Positions 60,301 to 64,000 of a stretch of DNA of 64,000 bases are shown one piece after another. Under the pieces are notes generated by a model that saw only the letters and a program-made list of their open reading frames with translations, was not told the origin of the DNA and did no database searches. The stretch lies in assembly GCA_002633025.1 (NCBI GenBank), contig NMRB01001631.1:42082-106081 (forward strand), read 5' to 3'. Origin of the DNA: Notospermus geniculatus. Lineage: Eukaryota; Nemertea; Pilidiophora; Heteronemertea; Lineidae. Position 1 is the stretch's first letter. Each line of letters begins with the position of its first letter. The position numbers and the translations under genes were made by a program.

Positions 60301-63300
60301 GACCAATTCAATGCATCTAGCGGACCCAGTCATTATCGATCGAGCAATCACGTAGATTTTCCTGTACATTGGTCCGCTAAGACTTTGCTGCCATCTGTTG
60401 GCAATATGCGCGGCTGACTGCTCCTATTGATCAACGGTTAAATTAATATTCGAATCACAGCTCAATCTGTCAAAAATTGGAAGAGACAGATTTTACGACG
60501 ACGCATTATGATTACCGGTATGCATCTTTTCACAGCTAAGACTTGCCAAGTCCCGAAGAATCATCCTAACTCTTGGGCAAACTTCAACAGCCAGATTGTC
60601 CAGTATACCTGTGAAGAAGGCTACAAGTTCTCCAACGGCAAAACTGTGAAGCAGATTAGATGTATCAATAAGAAGTGGGAACCTTTGAAAGACAAATGCA
60701 GTAAGTTTTATGTAGAAAGTAATACAAATAATCACTGCGAACGATCTGTGGCTTGGGGCAAAGTTTCTCTTTCTTGCCACAAGGTGGCTCTTAGCAATCT
60801 AATTTTGTGTTTACGTAATAGCTTGCACCGANCTGCAAAAACATTGCAAACCGGAACGAAGACATTCACAACAATATCAAAAATCTAATTAGTTTTTCTT
60901 TGGAGACTGAATTTAAAAATTTCATATAATAATTCAATCTATCCTCTGATTGGTTCATTTTTCTGTTGAATCTTGGTTCTCCAATCTCGAGTTTCGAAGC
61001 TCGAATTTCGAATGACCCTTCTGGGCTTTCGTATATAATCATATCCAGACACGAATAGATGAAACTTACTTACATGTACAAATAAATTTGTTCATCCTAT
61101 GTTGGTTCTCAGCTTCTTATTTCAATCCAGTTCGTAGGCCTTCATACTCCAGGGAATAAAGTAAACAAGCTGATGCATCATTTTAAATCTAATTTTTGCA
61201 CCATGCAAGCAATTTTCAATTCCAAATTTAATATGATGTTTAATTCGCATGGACACCAATTTGTCAGTGAAAAAGGTCCACGGTGAAATGAAGTTTCAAG
61301 AGACAAGGCCACCCATGTCGTCTGATCCATCTTGACATTAATCTATAAAGTACTTTATTTCAAATTTTTCGGCTCGTTCTCCATGTTGAACCAATGAACA
61401 AAATACATTGAGTTCACTCCTTATCCCGACGACAGCTGGCGTGACCTGAGCACACCATTTTGAATGGGCCAATGAGCTACCTCGTCTCAAAATCAAGATG
61501 GCGGGTACTGGACGCAGGAATTACACATGAGACAACGTGGTGGCTAACTGAATGGCTGGTGTTGAGAAATGTTACGCAGATTTTCATTGGGTGTGACGCA
61601 TTCAAACTACAAATGTCATTTTTACGAACCGATGACGATGTATTTTTTTCTAACTTTCTTCTTATATGGTGGTCTTGTCTCTTGATCTACAGGCACGTGC
61701 GCTACCTCTGACGACATCAAGACGCTCGTTTTCCGTACTTTGCCGAACCGAAACGACAATACCGGCGACAGCAGTCAACCGATGAAACACAATTGAGCAA
61801 AATGAAATGGCTGTTGGAAAAGATTGGCGCAATGATCAAACCAAGGAAGCGATCGAAGCATTTGCGGAACTTTTGCTCGTCATAGGACGGAGAGTGAAAC
61901 AGGGATTGGTCAACTGGACGGGCAGAACGGAAACAATTCTGGGAAGACATGACAAAAGCGAGGACTACGGCGTCGGCAGTCACGTAATGGAGAATGGACG
62001 CATACCCTTCGACCGCCATTTGTTGGAGATCACGTGACCATGCAAGAAGAAAGGAGATTTTGTGACCGATACGGTATTTTTGTTGGCTGTATTTTAATTT
62101 CGTACTTTTTTAAATTTCCAGTTCCTGCCAGGAAAGCGCAGGAGATGGGCGAGTATGAGGAGGCAGAGGAACACGGGCATTCGAGGAAATACGGAGGCGA
62201 GGGCCACCACCATCACAGGGGGAGAAGGCACGGGCGGCATTCGAACAGATTCAGTGAAGGCATGGGCGACGGCTCGGGGTTACCAGAAGACTCCGAAGGT
62301 GATAAAACAACTGATCCCGGCCAAATGAAGGGAGCCTCAGATCCCGGCCAAATGAAGGGAGCCTCAGATCCCGGCCAAATGAAGGGAACCTCAGATCCCG
62401 GCCAAATGAAGGGAACCTCAGATCCCGGCCAAATGAAGGGAGTCTTAGATCCCGACCAAATGAAGGGAGCCGGAGATCCATCTGGTGGGGAGGAAATCAT
62501 AAAGTCAGAGGGCATGGGCGGCACAGGCGATGGTAAGGGCAGACATTGCGCAGCTTGAAAGCTCGCCGCACACACAAAAAACGATTCTTCTTACAGCATC
62601 TATGTACAGGAATCTTTTCGTGTTTTCCTTATAGTAATCCGTGTCATCAGTTTATTGATGAGCAGACGTTTTGCATTTTTCTTTCTTTTTTATCCATAAT
62701 ATCATTATTATCAAAAATAGATAAAGACCTTTATCTATTTTTGTTATTATCTATCTCTGTCCAAAGAGTTTACAAAAGGGACCGTAGCTTACCTTTCACT
62801 GAAAAGTGACAAAAGCTGGGAGGATTTTGTTGGTGATTTTTTCCCGGGGGGGGGGAACATTCTACTTGTAAAAACTCAATGTATTGACCACCACATCGAA
62901 TCTCGGTACTGATTTTCTATATCATTTAGACCTCTAGGCCACATGCTCGTGTCCGAGAGATTACGAACTTTTCATAAGCTCGTGACGTACGTTCATTTCA
63001 GGCGGAGACATCATCGAGGGAGAGGAAGAATGCACAGTAAAATCTTTGGACACGTTGAAAAGTAGGATGTACATCCCTCTGACTTACACCATCGTGCAGT
63101 CGCAAACTGATTGTAAGCTCTCCTGCGAAATGCTCGGGAGCGAATGCGTAGCCATCGGCATTATCCTATACGCGAAGGTCCCACCACCATACAGAAAATT
63201 AGTTGCAAAGAAATTCGGCCCCAAGGACATCGTTTGCGTCAGATTTGTGAGGAGCTTGTTCGCAGCATTTTTGAGTCAGGGGCCCATGAGTATTCTGACA

Positions 63301-63934
63301 AAGAGGTCAACGTACAGCCTCATCTACGAGCAAAGTTGCAAGATAAAGAAGATGCCTAAGAAACACACGACCGGAGGTACGCTCTAAATTTTTCATCCCA
63401 AGCAAATGTATACGTTGATGATTCCTACAGACATACTGGTTCACTAATGGTTCATCTATCTTATCAAAAATATTTTTGATGTTTTTTATTCAAAATATTA
63501 ACGAGTACAACTGGCAGTGAATGAAATAGTGAGCGTAGGTTTCAAGGGCGATACCACACCTGCAGGGAGGAGAAACAATGGTTGTACGACCTGTAGACAC
63601 TGGTCTGTATAGGTGTTTCATTGGTAGGCCTATAGTGTGTCGTACGGGACTTTTTCTTTTACTTGTAATTACAAATTCTTTCAAGCCCAACGTTCGATAA
63701 CCTTTGAATTGTGAACTAAAATAATGTCTTACATGTTCTTTCTCATTCGTGAGTGGTCTGTCTCCTTTTGCTGCCTTTCTTATGTCACAGTCACCTTATG
63801 TCTTGTCCACAGAGATAACCTGTTCACTGCCAGTGGCAATTGTGTCAAAAAAACAAGAAAGATGTAGGCTACATGATTGTGAAATGTTGTCGAAACCCTG
63901 TCACGTTTGCTTTCATTGGCAAGCATTCAATTAA
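57345..63934 (+). CDS. secreted sushi x3 - DPGQMKG repeat - PAN-like protein
   Basis: Exons: 57345-57387 (signal peptide MKLWFCCVLLVAICG), 58987-59166, 59601-59819, 60536-60700, 62122-62532, 63002-63376, 63813-63934 (TAA), 504 residues. Every intron is phase 1, typical of shuffled extracellular modules. Exons 2-4 are sushi/CCP-like domains; the third is clearest (TCQVPKNHPN...YTCEEGYKFSNG...KWEPLKDKC), the first two more diverged. Exon 5 is low-complexity: Glu/His/Arg-rich (GHHHHRGRRHGRHS), then six 9-residue DPGQMKG[AT]S repeats. Exon 6 carries six Cys in a PAN-like pattern (DCKLSCEMLGSEC). Exon 7 adds another Cys-rich stretch (RCRLHDCEMLSKPCHVC). I recognise no named orthologue. The architecture suggests an extracellular matrix, adhesive or coelomic protein. 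It shares PAN-type modules with its upstream neighbour. Confidence 0.78.
57481..57858. mobile_element. MITE with AGCCGTGTTTACACCT ends
   Basis: Perfect 16-base inverted ends. The interior is rich in inverted GCCGG/CCGGCAATTT words. Lies in intron 1 of the sushi-repeat gene. Confidence 0.8.
58218..58353. mobile_element. 136-bp foldback MITE
   Basis: Arms TAAGGCTTCCCTTACATAGA and complement, extending about 50 bases (GTATACGAAAA, GGGTTAACAA) with small mismatches. In intron 1 of the sushi-repeat gene. Confidence 0.8.
59820..60535. other. intron 3 of the sushi-repeat gene
   Basis: No additional exon or repeat that I can support. Confidence 0.7.
60701..62121. other. intron 4 of the sushi-repeat gene, single n at 60832
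   Basis: Flanking exons join in phase without it. A CTACAG acceptor at about 61692 is followed by a short open stretch that stops without a usable donor, so I do not call an exon. The lone n leaves room for missing sequence. Confidence 0.6.
62313..62474 (+). repeat. six 27-bp in-frame tandem repeats
   Basis: Unit GATCCCGGCCAAATGAAGGG plus AGCCTCA or ACCTCA, six copies starting at 62313, each coding DPGQMKG plus two residues. The copies are nearly identical, implying recent expansion or homogenisation. Confidence 0.95.
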
Positions 63935-63942
63935 AACCTTCG

Positions 63943-63948
63943 AATAAA
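63943..63948 (+). terminator. poly(A) signal of the sushi-repeat gene
   Basis: AATAAA nine bases after the TAA stop codon. Supports 63813-63934 being the terminal exon. Confidence 0.6.
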
Positions 63949-64000
63949 TATCTACATGTATTACGCCATTTTCTAGTTCGTAGTTTCAAATTCGGCAGGT

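Noticed and set aside
61692-62037. Possible extra exon in intron 4 of the sushi-repeat gene
   Set aside because: The frame set by phase 1 stops without a donor, and the flanking exons already join in phase.
62213-62575. Minus-strand open frames with FIWPGSE or PSFGRDLRL repeats
   Set aside because: Shadows of the 27-bp tandem repeat; the plus-strand reading has splice sites and fits the gene.

Overview
The window is animal genomic DNA: spliced genes with GT-AG introns, several assembly gaps (runs of N, plus nine single n placeholders), long introns, and many short foldback (MITE-like) elements. The pervasive TAGGCCTAGGCC low-complexity tracts, the ACATGTACATGTA motifs and the gene families point to an ambulacrarian invertebrate, most likely an echinoderm. 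That is an inference from sequence style, not a species identification.

Layout. 0-7.6 kb (minus): two near-identical copies of the first coding exon of a granulin gene that runs off the left edge, in TAGGCCT-rich DNA, with a dense foldback-element cluster between them. 8-12 kb: repeats, a decayed ORF of possible transposon origin, a 1.27-kb foldback element and odd elements built of T/A runs. 12.0-17.4 kb (plus): a 13-exon ZSWIM2-like gene (SWIM finger, RING, ZZ, RING). 19.5-26.7 kb (minus): a very large progranulin gene with about 15 granulin domains, interrupted by a 535-bp duplication at a single n. 27-31 kb: mobile-element DNA. 31.2-33.5 kb (minus): 3-phosphoglycerate dehydrogenase (PHGDH) lacking its first exons. 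35.4-40.5 kb (minus): a four-EF-hand calmodulin-like gene. 41.2-46.6 kb (plus): Rab GDP dissociation inhibitor, divergent from the calmodulin-like gene, with its first two exons present twice. 46.6-53.8 kb: repeats, including a 1.4-kb duplication on both sides of a 564-bp gap. 53.9-56.0 kb and 57.3-63.9 kb (plus): two neighbouring secreted-protein genes, one signal peptide-PAN-(Arg-rich)-LamG-like, the other signal peptide-three sushi-(DPGQMKG)n/His-rich-PAN-like.

The housekeeping genes (PHGDH, GDI, calmodulin-like) show no functional link to each other. The less ordinary content is the expanded granulin locus with a tandem paralogue, and the pair of modular secreted proteins at the right end. 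I do not recognise the domain orders of that pair. Three of the four local duplications end at n or N placeholders and look like uncollapsed haplotypes, not biology.
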